This document shows positions 9,556-18,177 of a DNA stretch of 64,000 nucleotides, one piece after another. The notes below the pieces were generated by a model. That model was not told the origin of the DNA. It ran no database searches and saw only the letters and a program-made list of their open reading frames with translations. The stretch is taken from contig DATIYJ010000014.1 of the NCBI GenBank assembly GCA_035517655.1, positions 22,341 to 86,340 of the forward strand. Direction: 5' to 3'. The DNA is from Nitrospiria bacterium (lineage in GTDB: Bacteria > Nitrospirota > Nitrospiria > JACQBZ01). How positions within the stretch are numbered: the stretch's first letter is position 1; each line of letters starts with the position of its first letter. The translations under genes were made by a program, and so were the position numbers.

Positions 9556-9888
9556 GTGTGGCGACTGTTTAAAAAGCGACAAAAGGATGATCTTTCGCGA
9601 TTGGTCTCGGCCTACCGCTTCCTCCTCAAAATCTCCCGGCAGAACACGTCCGAGGCACTGCAGCCGTGGCGGGGAGCCTTCGGTCAAGCCTGCCAGCTTC
9701 TTTTTCGTGACTGGCCTTCCCCGAACGAGTCGCGACGCTTTGAAAAGAAGATGCTCCGCCGGCTTCAAAAGACCGTCGACGTGCCCCGGGCTTTCATCCT
9801 GGCCTTCAACGATTATCTGGATCAGAAGCCGTTGAGCCCGGAGGAACTGGACGAGGTGATTCGACGCGGGCGGGAGGTGTTCGGATAA
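9556..9888 (+). CDS. Conserved-looking small protein, unknown function
   Basis: The 110-residue, strongly basic and helical protein starts at GTG 9556, 35 bases after panB. It has no signal peptide, Cys pair or recognised motif. Many Arg, Lys and Trp residues and the spacing suggest a cytoplasmic protein. It may be a passenger of the pan/fol operon. It converges with the minus-strand aminotransferase gene, leaving only 6 bases between the stops. Confidence 0.55.
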   Translation: MWRLFKKRQKDDLSRLVSAYRFLLKISRQNTSEALQPWRGAFGQACQLLFRDWPSPNESRRFEKKMLRRLQKTVDVPRAFILAFNDYLDQKPLSPEELDEVIRRGREVFG

Positions 9889-9894
9889 GGCGGT

Positions 9895-11115
9895 TTATTC
9901 GTCCAAGGCCTTGGAGAGCGCGGTCCGCATAATGCCAATTCCGCGATCCATTTCGTGTTCAATCATAATGAGGGGCGGCGCCAGCCGGATGACCGTATCG
10001 GAATGAAGCGTCCAGCCAAGGATCAAGCCGGCTTCGCGGCAGTTTGCGACAAACCGTTCCGTTAGCTTGGCATGGTTCAACTCAAGACCGATTAACAATC
10101 CTTTGCCCCGCACGTCCTTCACGCCGCCGATCCCCGACAGTTCTTTTAATCGGTCCGTCAGGTATTGACCGAGCCGTCCGGCGCGTTCCGGTATTTTGTT
10201 CTCGATCAGAAAATCCAGCGAGGCCAGCCCCGCGGCGCAGCAGACCGGATGGCCCCCGAACGTCGTCACGTGGGAGAGAGGCGGATCCTCAGACAATGTC
10301 TTCATGATTTTCGGTCGGCCCACAAAGGCGCCCAGCGGCATTCCGCCGCCGAGGGCCTTGGCCAGAACGAGAATGTCCGGCACGATGTTCCAGTGTTGGC
10401 AGCCGAAGAGCTTTCCGGTCCGGCCCATGCCGGTCATCACTTCATCGAAGATCAGAATGGCGCCGGTCTCGTCGCAGCGTTTTCGGAGGGCCGGGAGGAA
10501 ATCATCCTCCGGCACGATCACGCCGCCCTCGCCCTGGATCGGCTCGATGATCACGGCGGCCGTCCGACGATCGATGACCTTCAGCGATTGAGACCTGTTA
10601 AACGGGAGAAAGGTGACATCGGGCAGCAGCGGACGGAACGGTTTCTGATACACCTCGCGACCCGTCACGGAGAGCGAACCCTGGGAATCGCCGTGAAAGC
10701 CGCCCTTGAACGCGACGATTTTTTTCCGCTTCGTGTATTTCTTGGCCGTTTTGAGCGCGCCTTCATTGGCTTCCGTGCCGCTGTTCGTAAAGTACGTGAC
10801 CGACAGCGGCCGGGGGGCGACCTGGGCCAATCGTTCGGCCAGGCGGACCTGCGGCTCCTGGATGAACTCGCCGTAGACCATGACATGAAGATAGCGGGCG
10901 GCCTGATCGACAACGGCCTTGACCACGGCCGGGTGGGCGTGACCCAGATTCGCCACCCCGATGCCGGAGATAAAGTCCAGATATTTTTTGCCCGATCGGT
11001 CGGTGATCCAACAGCCCTCGGCGCGGTCCACCTCGATTCCCGCCGGGGTGGAAGAGGTCTGGCAGACGTAGCGTAAGAAATCGTCCTTTAATATTTTTCC
11101 CCTTCTTTCCCTCAT
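9895..11115 (-). CDS. Class III PLP-dependent aminotransferase (ArgD/GabT fold)
   Basis: The 406-residue enzyme has the family features of subgroup II aminotransferases: YLDFISGIGVANLGHAHP near the N-terminus, a gap-filling GGFHGDSQGSLSVTG, the catalytic region ILIFDEVMTGMGRTGKLFG, and the PLP-lysine segment LAKALGGGMPLG. ATG 11115 has AAGGAG upstream; the longer frame overlaps luxC and was rejected. The gene is the last of a tight operon after LuxE- and LuxC-like genes (10-base gap). The usual ArgD role, acetylornithine aminotransfer, is possible. Its context instead suggests an aldehyde as amino acceptor, giving an amine. The substrate is not determined by sequence. Confidence 0.88.
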   Translation of the reverse strand: MRERRGKILKDDFLRYVCQTSSTPAGIEVDRAEGCWITDRSGKKYLDFISGIGVANLGHAHPAVVKAVVDQAARYLHVMVYGEFIQEPQVRLAERLAQVAPRPLSVTYFTNSGTEANEGALKTAKKYTKRKKIVAFKGGFHGDSQGSLSVTGREVYQKPFRPLLPDVTFLPFNRSQSLKVIDRRTAAVIIEPIQGEGGVIVPEDDFLPALRKRCDETGAILIFDEVMTGMGRTGKLFGCQHWNIVPDILVLAKALGGGMPLGAFVGRPKIMKTLSEDPPLSHVTTFGGHPVCCAAGLASLDFLIENKIPERAGRLGQYLTDRLKELSGIGGVKDVRGKGLLIGLELNHAKLTERFVANCREAGLILGWTLHSDTVIRLAPPLIMIEHEMDRGIGIMRTALSKALDE

Positions 11116-11125
11116 GCCTTGCTCC

Positions 11126-12556
11126 TTACGTCTTTTCAAGATCGACCCACCGCAGGCGGTCCGCGATGAAGCGCTTTCCGTCCTGCGGCCATCCAACCGG
11201 GGGTTCCTGCATTCGGCCGATCGGGCAGACCCGGTTGATGCCGGCGCGTCCCAGGGCCTCGGCCAGGGGGAGACGGCGGGATTCGGAAACCATCAGCCCG
11301 GTCGCCTGCAGATACGGCCGCCAGGGCTCCAGAAGAGGAGGGACATGCGCCAGGTCATCGATCGGTTTGACCCGGACGGTTCGATAGAGAGGGGAGAGAA
11401 GGAAGGTCGGATCGGCCTCGTAGATGACGCTCCAGAGCGTTCCGGTCTCGCTTCCAAAGACGATCACCTCCTCCCCGTCGGCCTGTTTGATCTCGGCCAC
11501 GCTCCGGATCTGATGAAGCTGTGCGGATGTCGGGGTGTCGACCGTTCCCCGCGGCAGATCCTTTTCCAGCCGGGCCATCGCTTCGGCCAGCGTTTTGGCA
11601 AACTGGCGCGGGAAATGGTTGCCTCCGGTTTCGACATAAAACAGGTGCGGGGAAAGGCACCCTTGCTGATCATACATCGCGACGTCGACGGCGGCGCCTT
11701 GGACCACCGGCTTGAGATCGTCCAGGGCTTCGCGCCCGATCAGGCCCAGGCTCACGCGATGCCCGTGGCCGATGAAGCGGCCCGAAACCGTTTGATGCCG
11801 GGCCGCGGCGAGCCGAACATCCGCGACGGCTTCATCGCTTCCGGTGGCCACGACCAGCTCGCTCCGGCCGATGGCCACCTCTTCGAGGCTTTGGGATTCG
11901 GGACGGCCTCCGGACCAGGCAACCATCGCAAGACAATTCGCGAGACGGGGCTCGATCTGAACGAGCGTCTGGGCGAACAGGACCGACGAAACCGGTTCAT
12001 GGGAAGAGACCTTGCAGAGGCAGGCCGATTTTGTGAGAAGGGTTGAAATGACGTCGGCGATTCCGAGGCCGGGGATGTTTCCGGCGAGGATATTCGATGT
12101 GACTCGGGGTCCGACGGCACGGGTCAGGCGGGTCGGATCTTCTATTCTCGGCCTAAACTCGTCCAGAATACGGTCGTCCCCCAGCTCCTGACGGAGCACC
12201 CTGTAAAGCGCGTCTTTGCGGTAGCCCTCCAACATTCGGGTGAGGCCCACCCGAACCATGGCGGGAGAAAGTCCGGTAATATTCGGCAGGACACGCTCGG
12301 CGATTTTTCGCGCGGGGTCGTCCGGTTTTAGCCACCGGGCCACGGCGGCGTCAATGATCTCCACAAGGGCCGCGGTGGGTTGTCCCAAAAGATACCGATC
12401 CTGGGCGGCCAGAAGTTGATTAACGACGTCCGAGAGAGTGGTGGCGGTCAAAACAGGTAGTCGGACTTGAACCGGTCCGAATGACAGCGCCGAAAAATTC
12501 GAGATTTTGATCGGAGGCGGAAGAAAAAAGCCGTCGAACGTGAATGGACCGGTCAT
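11126..12556 (-). CDS. LuxC-like acyl-CoA reductase
   Basis: The 476-residue protein has the aldehyde-dehydrogenase-like fold of the LuxC family. These enzymes reduce an activated acyl group, held as a Cys thioester, to an aldehyde with NADPH. Visible features are an N-terminal helical part, NILAGNIPGLGIADV (substrate/nucleotide region), SGGRPESQ, the probable catalytic Cys in MYDQQGCLSPHLFYVE, and a C-terminal part ending in RVCPIGRMQEPP. Its ATG overlaps the stop of the upstream LuxE-like gene by 4 bases (ATGA), a sign of translational coupling. No luciferase (luxAB) gene is present, so bioluminescence is not implied. Confidence 0.88.
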   Translation of the reverse strand: MTGPFTFDGFFLPPPIKISNFSALSFGPVQVRLPVLTATTLSDVVNQLLAAQDRYLLGQPTAALVEIIDAAVARWLKPDDPARKIAERVLPNITGLSPAMVRVGLTRMLEGYRKDALYRVLRQELGDDRILDEFRPRIEDPTRLTRAVGPRVTSNILAGNIPGLGIADVISTLLTKSACLCKVSSHEPVSSVLFAQTLVQIEPRLANCLAMVAWSGGRPESQSLEEVAIGRSELVVATGSDEAVADVRLAAARHQTVSGRFIGHGHRVSLGLIGREALDDLKPVVQGAAVDVAMYDQQGCLSPHLFYVETGGNHFPRQFAKTLAEAMARLEKDLPRGTVDTPTSAQLHQIRSVAEIKQADGEEVIVFGSETGTLWSVIYEADPTFLLSPLYRTVRVKPIDDLAHVPPLLEPWRPYLQATGLMVSESRRLPLAEALGRAGINRVCPIGRMQEPPVGWPQDGKRFIADRLRWVDLEKT

Positions 12557-13650
12557 TGGGTCCTCAGGATTTCTTCGACCAGCAACGAACAGCCGCGGGC
12601 CTCGCTGCCGGAGGCCCGCCCGGTGACCTCAAAGCCGTCCGCGAACGTGCGACCGATGTCTTCCGTCTGAAGCGCCGAGACCGAACCGCAGTTCGCCAGA
12701 TCAAAATGGCGCAAAACCCCCGTCGAGCCCTGCGGCCGGTCGTCCAGCGTTTCGGGGTCCACCACCCGCGTTCGGACCCAGGGCGGCACCCGTTTGCGTC
12801 GCGGGAAGACGAAATCGTCCGAGGCGCCGTTGATGTGGTCCGCCAGAACGTTGTCGTAAAACTGCGAGCCCATCTCGGTCATGCCGTACTCGTTGACGAT
12901 ATGCGTCTGAGGAATTCCCAGCGACTCTTCGTACCGTTGATAGAGCTCGGTTTTGGAAAGGTCGATCTTCCGGCCTTTAAACCCTCCCGTGTCCATGATC
13001 CGACTTCCCGGCGGCAGCCGGAAAGACAAGCGGTGATTCCGGACCTGTTCGAGGATCTGGTGGAAGGCGAGCGTGACGCCCGTCAGGATCACCGGCTCGT
13101 CTCGTTCGCAGGCTTCGCTTAACGAATGGAGAAGGCGGTCGATATTAAGGCCGGATCCGTCGATGTAATAGTCCGCGCGTCCGCTTCCATATTCTTGATG
13201 GACGAGCTCCATCATGTGCGCCAAGGAAGAATGAGGCCATGTTTCCGGAGATCCGGTCAGAAACAGCATCCTCGGAAGAAGCCCGTCCGGCAGCAGATGA
13301 GCCGCGAAATTTGGCAGGACCGCCGCGCGATAAATTTCCAACCGCGGGACCGAATGCCGGCCGCGTTTGGCCGGTCCCTGTGAAGTCCCGCTGGTGAAGA
13401 ACACCTTTTCGGGTCGATCACAGGCAAAATGGATCTCTTTGAACGCGGCCGTGGGGACCGCCGGGATCTCGCGCCAGGACCCGACGCCGGCCGGTGTTTT
13501 GTCTTTGGCTTCACAGTATCGGCGATAGGATGGATTTCGTTCGAACTGAAACGCAAAAACCCGGAGCGCCAACGGCTCAAATTTTCCATGGACGGGCTGC
13601 CGGATGAATTCCAGAACCTCGTCGTAAATACTGTCTGTTTTCCGGTTCAT
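12553..13650 (-). CDS. LuxE-like acyl-protein synthetase / acyl-activating enzyme
   Basis: The 365-residue protein belongs to the LuxE family in the ANL adenylating superfamily. LuxE activates a carboxylic acid as acyl-AMP and hands the acyl group to LuxC. The phosphate-loop region VFFTSGTSQGPAKRGRHS is at about residue 95. The later motifs NEYGMTEMGSQFYDN and TGVLRHFDLANCGSVSALQTEDIG are also characteristic. ATG 13650 lies about 6 bases after the predicted transcription start, so the mRNA may be nearly leaderless. It is the first gene of the LuxE-LuxC-aminotransferase operon, and its acyl substrate is unknown. Confidence 0.88.
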   Translation of the reverse strand: MNRKTDSIYDEVLEFIRQPVHGKFEPLALRVFAFQFERNPSYRRYCEAKDKTPAGVGSWREIPAVPTAAFKEIHFACDRPEKVFFTSGTSQGPAKRGRHSVPRLEIYRAAVLPNFAAHLLPDGLLPRMLFLTGSPETWPHSSLAHMMELVHQEYGSGRADYYIDGSGLNIDRLLHSLSEACERDEPVILTGVTLAFHQILEQVRNHRLSFRLPPGSRIMDTGGFKGRKIDLSKTELYQRYEESLGIPQTHIVNEYGMTEMGSQFYDNVLADHINGASDDFVFPRRKRVPPWVRTRVVDPETLDDRPQGSTGVLRHFDLANCGSVSALQTEDIGRTFADGFEVTGRASGSEARGCSLLVEEILRTQ

Positions 13651-13663
13651 GGCGATGAGGCGT

Positions 13664-13692
13664 ATTATACGCCAGGGCCGCCTGTGTGGCAA
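13664..13692 (-). promoter_or_regulatory. Sigma-70 promoter for the luxE-like operon
   Basis: On the minus strand TTGCCA (13692-13687) and TATAAT (13669-13664) are 17 bases apart. Transcription would start about 6 bases before ATG 13650, leaving little or no leader. Confidence 0.65.
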
Positions 13693-13715
13693 CTGAGGCA
13701 TCGGCGTATTTTATA

Positions 13716-13745
13716 TTGACTAGGGGATGGCAGGTGTTCTATAGT
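13716..13745 (+). promoter_or_regulatory. Distal sigma-70 promoter for the 2-oxoacid oxidoreductase operon
   Basis: TTGACT (13716-13721) and TATAGT (13740-13745) are 18 bases apart. It lies divergent from the luxE-like promoter in the same 279-base gap. Confidence 0.55.
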
Positions 13746-13845
13746 AAATGGGTTGATCAATATTCCGTCTTTATTATTCCATAACATAAGGGAATGGACG
13801 GATCTGCTGGGTCTTTATAAAAGGCCGAATAGGTCTTTTGGCCCA

Positions 13846-13874
13846 TTGACGAAAAATGTAAAGTTCGATAGGAT
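13846..13874 (+). promoter_or_regulatory. Proximal sigma-70 promoter for the 2-oxoacid oxidoreductase operon
   Basis: TTGACG (13846-13851) and TAGGAT (13869-13874) are 17 bases apart. It is followed by an AAAGGAGG ribosome site before ATG 13930. Confidence 0.55.
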
Positions 13875-13929
13875 AATCACAAATTTCCCGGCATTTCAAG
13901 AAACGCAACCGTCGTAAAGGAGGCAAGCG

Positions 13930-14823
13930 ATGAGTCTAGATTATGTGAAGACAACTCCAGGTTTTGAGAAGTACATGCCTAAGGATTACCGCGACCTGGT
14001 TGAACACGGTCCGTTCGGGAAAAAAGTCTCCGTCGCACAGGTCGGAACGTTCAAAGAGGTTCTCGAAGAGCATCCGATGTGCGCCGGCTGCGCCATGACC
14101 CTCTTCATCCGCCTGTCTCTCATCGCCTTGCCCAATCCGGAAGACACCATTACCGTCGGCACCGCCGGCTGCGGCCGTCTCGCCCTTTCCCAGGCCGCGA
14201 TCCCGTTTGTGTACGGCAATTACGGCGACACGAACGCCGTGGCCTCCGGCTTAAAGCGAGGGCTGATGACCCGTTTTCCGGACAAGCACAAGGACGTGGT
14301 GGTGATGGCCGGCGACGGCGGGTTGGCCGATATCGGGTTTTCGATGCTGATGCATTCCTGGTTTCGAAAAGAAAAGTTCACCACGATCATGCTCGACAAT
14401 GAAGTCTACGGAAATACAGGGGGCCAGGAAAGCGGCATGACCAACATCGGGTCGGTCCTGAAGATGGCCCCCTTGGGGAAGAAGTTTGAAAAAATCGATA
14501 TGCCGGATCTGGCCAAGACGGCCGGCTGCGCTTACGTCGCGATCGTCGTGCCCAACAACCCGCGGCGGGTTGAGCAGGCCATCAAGAAGGCGGTCTTGAT
14601 CGCCCGGGAAGTCGGCCCGACCTACATTCAGGCCTATACTTCCTGCAACATCGAGTACGCCATTCCCACTGATAAAGTCATGGAAGACGCCAAGAACGTC
14701 GAGAACGACCGCTACCAATTCAAGGAATATATCACCGAAGAAGCCAAACAGTACCTGGCCGACAAGTGGGGATACAAGGAATACGCCAAGAAGGCCATCC
14801 CAACGACGGAGGTGGCGAAATGA
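13930..14823 (+). CDS. porB: 2-oxoacid:ferredoxin oxidoreductase, beta (thiamine-diphosphate) subunit
   Basis: This subunit binds thiamine diphosphate and an Fe-S cluster. In the reductive TCA direction it would carboxylate acetyl-CoA to pyruvate or succinyl-CoA to 2-oxoglutarate using reduced ferredoxin. Seen directly: the CAGC pair in HPMCAGCAMTL, TAGCGRLA, and the ThDP-Mg motif from VVMAGDGGLADIG to MLDNEVYGNTGGQ. The 297-residue length fits PorB/ForB. Whether the complex prefers pyruvate or 2-oxoglutarate cannot be told from sequence alone. The next gene overlaps by 4 bases. Confidence 0.9.
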   Translation: MSLDYVKTTPGFEKYMPKDYRDLVEHGPFGKKVSVAQVGTFKEVLEEHPMCAGCAMTLFIRLSLIALPNPEDTITVGTAGCGRLALSQAAIPFVYGNYGDTNAVASGLKRGLMTRFPDKHKDVVVMAGDGGLADIGFSMLMHSWFRKEKFTTIMLDNEVYGNTGGQESGMTNIGSVLKMAPLGKKFEKIDMPDLAKTAGCAYVAIVVPNNPRRVEQAIKKAVLIAREVGPTYIQAYTSCNIEYAIPTDKVMEDAKNVENDRYQFKEYITEEAKQYLADKWGYKEYAKKAIPTTEVAK

Positions 14824-15527
14824 GGTTCAATATCCGCATGGCCGGTGTCGGCGGTCAGGGCGTTGTGACCGCCTCTCACGTCTTCTCGACCGCCGTGATC
14901 AACGCCGGCGGCGAGAGCACGATCGTTCCCTTCTACGGGTCGGAGAAGCGGATGGCCCCGGTCGAATCCTACGTCCGGGTCTCGAGCGACCGCATCTACG
15001 AGATCGGCGAGATCATGTTTCCCCATATCATTATGGTATTTCATCCCCAGGTGATCACCCATGGCAAGTCCTACACCATGCCGTTTCATTTCGGCATCAA
15101 GGACAATGGAACGATCCTGGTCAATTCCAAAGAAGAAATTCCGTTGCCCGGGGATGAAATGTCCGATCTGGTCAAGCGGGGGGTCCAATTCCGGTATATC
15201 GCGGCGACTCAAATGGCCTTGGACGTCGCCGGGACGGATCTGGCGACCAACATGGCCATGGTGGGAGCGATTGCCGGGATTACCGGACTGACGACACGGG
15301 AAGCGGTGGCCCAAGCGGTCAAGGAGCGTTTCCTGGGAAAGGGCTTCGTGGTATCGGGCGGCACGGCGTCTCTGGATTCGGTCGTTGAGAGAAAATTCAA
15401 GCATAAACAAGAGCTGCTCGAAAAAAACATCGCCGCCGTGAATGCCGCCTGGGATTATGCCGAAGCCCACGGTTGGCAGATGGGCAAGAAGGAAAAGGCG
15501 GTCCCGGCCCAGGCCGGACGGAAATAA
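14820..15527 (+). CDS. porG: 2-oxoacid:ferredoxin oxidoreductase, gamma subunit
   Basis: The 235-residue protein starts with MRFNIRMAGVGGQGVVTA, the glycine-rich N-terminus of gamma subunits (domain III of pyruvate:ferredoxin oxidoreductases), and keeps YGSEKRMAP and the TNMAMVGAIAGITGL helix. ATG 14820 overlaps the beta-subunit stop (ATGA), which points to coupled translation and equal dosage; the upstream in-frame ATG was rejected. The gamma subunit contributes to CoA binding in the complex. A C-terminal Lys-rich tail is specific to this protein. Confidence 0.88.
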   Translation: MRFNIRMAGVGGQGVVTASHVFSTAVINAGGESTIVPFYGSEKRMAPVESYVRVSSDRIYEIGEIMFPHIIMVFHPQVITHGKSYTMPFHFGIKDNGTILVNSKEEIPLPGDEMSDLVKRGVQFRYIAATQMALDVAGTDLATNMAMVGAIAGITGLTTREAVAQAVKERFLGKGFVVSGGTASLDSVVERKFKHKQELLEKNIAAVNAAWDYAEAHGWQMGKKEKAVPAQAGRK

Positions 15528-15553
15528 CCCGAACTTAAAAACGAAGGAGCCCC

Positions 15554-15853
15554 ATGTACCTTGTCGCAAATATCGATCCGCAAATCTGCGGTGCCACCAG
15601 TTGCACGCTTTGCACCCAGTTCTGCCCCGAAGCCAATACGATTCAGTACGACAAAGTCCGTAAAACTGCTTTCGTCTCGGTGGATCGGTGCAAGGGATGC
15701 GCACAGTGCGTTTGGGTCTGCGACAATATGGCAAAGCACAACGCCATCAAGATGGTCATGATCGATCAATTGCCTGAGGAGTTTACGTCCAAAGTCACTA
15801 AGAACATGTCGTACGAGCAGGAAGACCTCAAACCCTCACCCATCAATAAATAA
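15554..15853 (+). CDS. porD: 2-oxoacid:ferredoxin oxidoreductase, delta (ferredoxin-like) subunit
   Basis: The 99-residue protein carries two 4Fe-4S motifs: a first of unusual spacing, CGATSCTLCTQFCP (Cx4CxxCxxxCP), and a second, CKGCAQCVWVCD, in which the usual Pro after the last Cys is Asp. It would pass electrons between external ferredoxin and the catalytic subunits. GAAGGAG precedes ATG 15554. It lies third in the five-gene operon, 26 bases after gamma. Confidence 0.87.
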   Translation: MYLVANIDPQICGATSCTLCTQFCPEANTIQYDKVRKTAFVSVDRCKGCAQCVWVCDNMAKHNAIKMVMIDQLPEEFTSKVTKNMSYEQEDLKPSPINK

Positions 15854-15871
15854 AGCGACGAGCGGAGAGCC

Positions 15872-16636
15872 ATGTACCTGAAAAAAGAGCATCTTCTAAA
15901 AAAAGATGAACAATACGTGCTGAAACCTGGACCGGAGGGTTACGTTCCGCCGGCGGCCGCATCGATGGGAATCGAACTGCCGGATCCGGGTGAGGGATTG
16001 TTCTACGGCCGGAAAACGAACGAAGAGGCCGTCATGGAAGAGATTGCCAAACAGATGCTCACCCGAAAAAACCCGACTATTTTTCCGGGACCTTTGGTCC
16101 TGTGGGCCTGGAACGAACACGCCAAGATCAAGGGCCAGGCGGTGCTGGAACTTGCCAGCGAGATCCCGGACGTGATGATCATTCCCATGCCGGACTACCG
16201 CCCTAAATATCCGAAAATCGAACCGGAAGAAGAAATCAATCCCAATCATCCCAATCTGACGATCTGGCATAACAAGATCGAGGTCTGCATCTTCATCGGC
16301 GTGCACTGCCACTACGCCAATCTGACGCTCAAGATGATCCGGGCCGGGACCAATTGCCTGACGGTGGCGGTCTGCGCAGAGCAGGGGCATGAGGACGCGA
16401 TGCTGACGACCCGGGACTCCGATGAGAATAAAATTCGGAGGCTGGCCCAGACGGTTCGGAAAGTGCGTGAGTCCATGGGAATTCCAGCGCCCACCCGGCC
16501 TCCCTACGGCGGAGGAAAGCGCGAAATTGTAACGCCGGAGGAATGGACCCGAATTCGGGCCCATGGTTTGGCCATGTCGATGGCGGGATCGCCACAGGGG
16601 ATGCCGTTGCGCGAAGGCCAGATGCCCACGTTTTAG
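15872..16636 (+). CDS. Fifth subunit of the 2-oxoacid:ferredoxin oxidoreductase (PorE/ForE-like)
   Basis: The 254-residue protein resembles the extra subunit encoded in the five-gene por/for operons of Hydrogenobacter and Nitrospira; this assignment rests on recall of those operons and on position. Such proteins are often labelled 'carbon monoxide dehydrogenase beta subunit family'. No Fe-S motif is present. Conserved-looking segments are NPTIFPGPLVLWAWNEHA and EVCIFIGVHCHYANLTLKMIR. It has no signal peptide. The biochemical role of this subunit is not settled. It lies between the delta and alpha genes with short gaps. Confidence 0.75.
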   Translation: MYLKKEHLLKKDEQYVLKPGPEGYVPPAAASMGIELPDPGEGLFYGRKTNEEAVMEEIAKQMLTRKNPTIFPGPLVLWAWNEHAKIKGQAVLELASEIPDVMIIPMPDYRPKYPKIEPEEEINPNHPNLTIWHNKIEVCIFIGVHCHYANLTLKMIRAGTNCLTVAVCAEQGHEDAMLTTRDSDENKIRRLAQTVRKVRESMGIPAPTRPPYGGGKREIVTPEEWTRIRAHGLAMSMAGSPQGMPLREGQMPTF

Positions 16637-16711
16637 AAGTTGAGCAGATCCCCGGCGAGGACGCGGACGGGAGGGGGCGACGCGAGCCCCTATGACAAGG
16701 GAGGAAAAACG

Positions 16712-18079
16712 ATGAGCGAGCCGACAGAAACCGAACAGAAGACCAACCCTCAGGGGGATCCGATCACATCGGCGGCGGTGAAAGTGCAAGCCGGAAAAGA
16801 CCCGCATGCCGAGGCCAAAAAGCAGCGAGTGGTTTCACCCGAGCATTTGTTTTTCGAAGCCCCCCGGGAGCGGGTCTTCATCACCGGTTCGGAAGCCGGA
16901 AAGGAAGCGATACGCCGGGCCAACGTCGATTTTTCCGTGGCCTATCCAATCACCCCTCAAAGCGAGACGATGCAGCTCATCGGCGTGCTTTATGGCGAAG
17001 GGTATGTCAAGGAATACTATCGCGGCGAGGAAGAGTACGGCGTGATGTCGGCCATGGCCGGCGCCTCGCGCGCCGGCGTCCGGTGTTTCACGGCCACGGC
17101 CGGACCGGGCACCTTGCGGGGAATCGAAGCGATCGCATCCTGGCCCGGACACCGTCTTCCCCTCGTGGCCATTTTCACGTGCCGCGTCGTGAACGCGCCG
17201 CTCGCGATCCAGCCGGACAATATTGAAATCTCCTATTTGCTGAACACCGGGATGATCCTGTTCCACGCCGAAAACCAGCAGGACGTGTTCGATTTTATTT
17301 TGAAGTCGTTCATCATCTCGGAAATGAACGACGTGACACTGCCGGTGGGCATCGCCTACGACGGTTTTTTCGTCACTCACGCGCGCGGTTATGTCATGAT
17401 GCCACCCAAGGATATCAAGCTTCCCCCCCGCGAAGCCTATCACGGGGCGGTCCCGGTGCTGGATGCCGAGAATCCGCCGGCGCGTCTTTCCCGCGATGCC
17501 CCGGTTCAAAAAAGTAATTTTATGTCTTACAACATCCATGCCGTCTGGCAGCAGGAGATCTGGGCCGCGCAGGAACGGGCCAAGAAATATATCCGACGGT
17601 ACATGGACGGTCTTCTGGAAGTGAACAATCCGGATGCGGATATCTTCCTGATCGCCTCCGGTTCCGCGGCGGCGCAATCCCGCGAAGCGGTTCGGCTGCT
17701 CGATGAACAGGGGGTTCATGTCGGACTGATCAAGATCCGGTCGTTGCGTCCCTTCCCGACGCTCGAATTGCAGGAGGCCTGCCGCAGGGCCAAGTTGATC
17801 GTAATTCCGGAGTTCAATTATCCGGGTTGGATGGCCCGGGAAGTCTCGACCGCGTTGTACGGGGAGTGCCAAGCCCAGATCGTCGCCGGTCCCCGCGTGT
17901 TCGGCGGGATGACGATGCCGGTGGAGTTGATCGTCGAGCGTGTGCTCGGAGGACTGCACCAAGTGGATCCGACGCGGGTGCCGGTCGGGGCCAATATCGG
18001 CGGAGCGCCTTCCACTTCCACCGAAACCGCGAAACAAGTCTCCAAGGAAGACGTCAATCGGTTTATGCAAAACATCTGA
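16712..18079 (+). CDS. porA: 2-oxoacid:ferredoxin oxidoreductase, alpha subunit
   Basis: The 455-residue alpha subunit has the pyrimidine-binding domain (SEAGKEAIRRANVDFSVAYPITPQSE and EEYGVMSAMAGASRAGVRCFTATAGPG) and a transketolase-C-like domain (DIFLIASGSAAAQSREAV...VGLIKIRSLRPFP). It has an N-terminal extension of about 45 charged residues before the first domain. ATG 16712 was chosen because GAGG lies just upstream; the frame from 16640 would start inside the intergenic stretch. It completes the complex and is followed by a strong terminator. Confidence 0.9.
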   Translation: MSEPTETEQKTNPQGDPITSAAVKVQAGKDPHAEAKKQRVVSPEHLFFEAPRERVFITGSEAGKEAIRRANVDFSVAYPITPQSETMQLIGVLYGEGYVKEYYRGEEEYGVMSAMAGASRAGVRCFTATAGPGTLRGIEAIASWPGHRLPLVAIFTCRVVNAPLAIQPDNIEISYLLNTGMILFHAENQQDVFDFILKSFIISEMNDVTLPVGIAYDGFFVTHARGYVMMPPKDIKLPPREAYHGAVPVLDAENPPARLSRDAPVQKSNFMSYNIHAVWQQEIWAAQERAKKYIRRYMDGLLEVNNPDADIFLIASGSAAAQSREAVRLLDEQGVHVGLIKIRSLRPFPTLELQEACRRAKLIVIPEFNYPGWMAREVSTALYGECQAQIVAGPRVFGGMTMPVELIVERVLGGLHQVDPTRVPVGANIGGAPSTSTETAKQVSKEDVNRFMQNI

Positions 18080-18104
18080 GCCATTTCTGCCCATTTCGAA
18101 ATGA

Positions 18105-18140
18105 CGAAGCCCTCCGGTGATCCGGAGGGCTTCGTTTGTT
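18105..18140 (+). terminator. Rho-independent terminator of the 2-oxoacid oxidoreductase operon
   Basis: A perfect 13-bp stem (18105-18117 with 18122-18134) closes a 4-base loop and is followed by TTTGTT. It ends the operon just before purC. Confidence 0.92.
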
Positions 18141-18177
18141 CCTGTCCGTTGTTTCCGTTAACGCGATGAAAGGCCTT

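Noticed and set aside
9895..11115. Calling the aminotransferase ArgD outright
   Set aside because: The fold fits, but no other arginine gene is near and the operon context suggests another substrate; a general class III label is safer.
11126..13650. Bioluminescence operon
   Set aside because: luxA, luxB and luxD are absent; LuxC- and LuxE-like proteins occur widely without luciferase.
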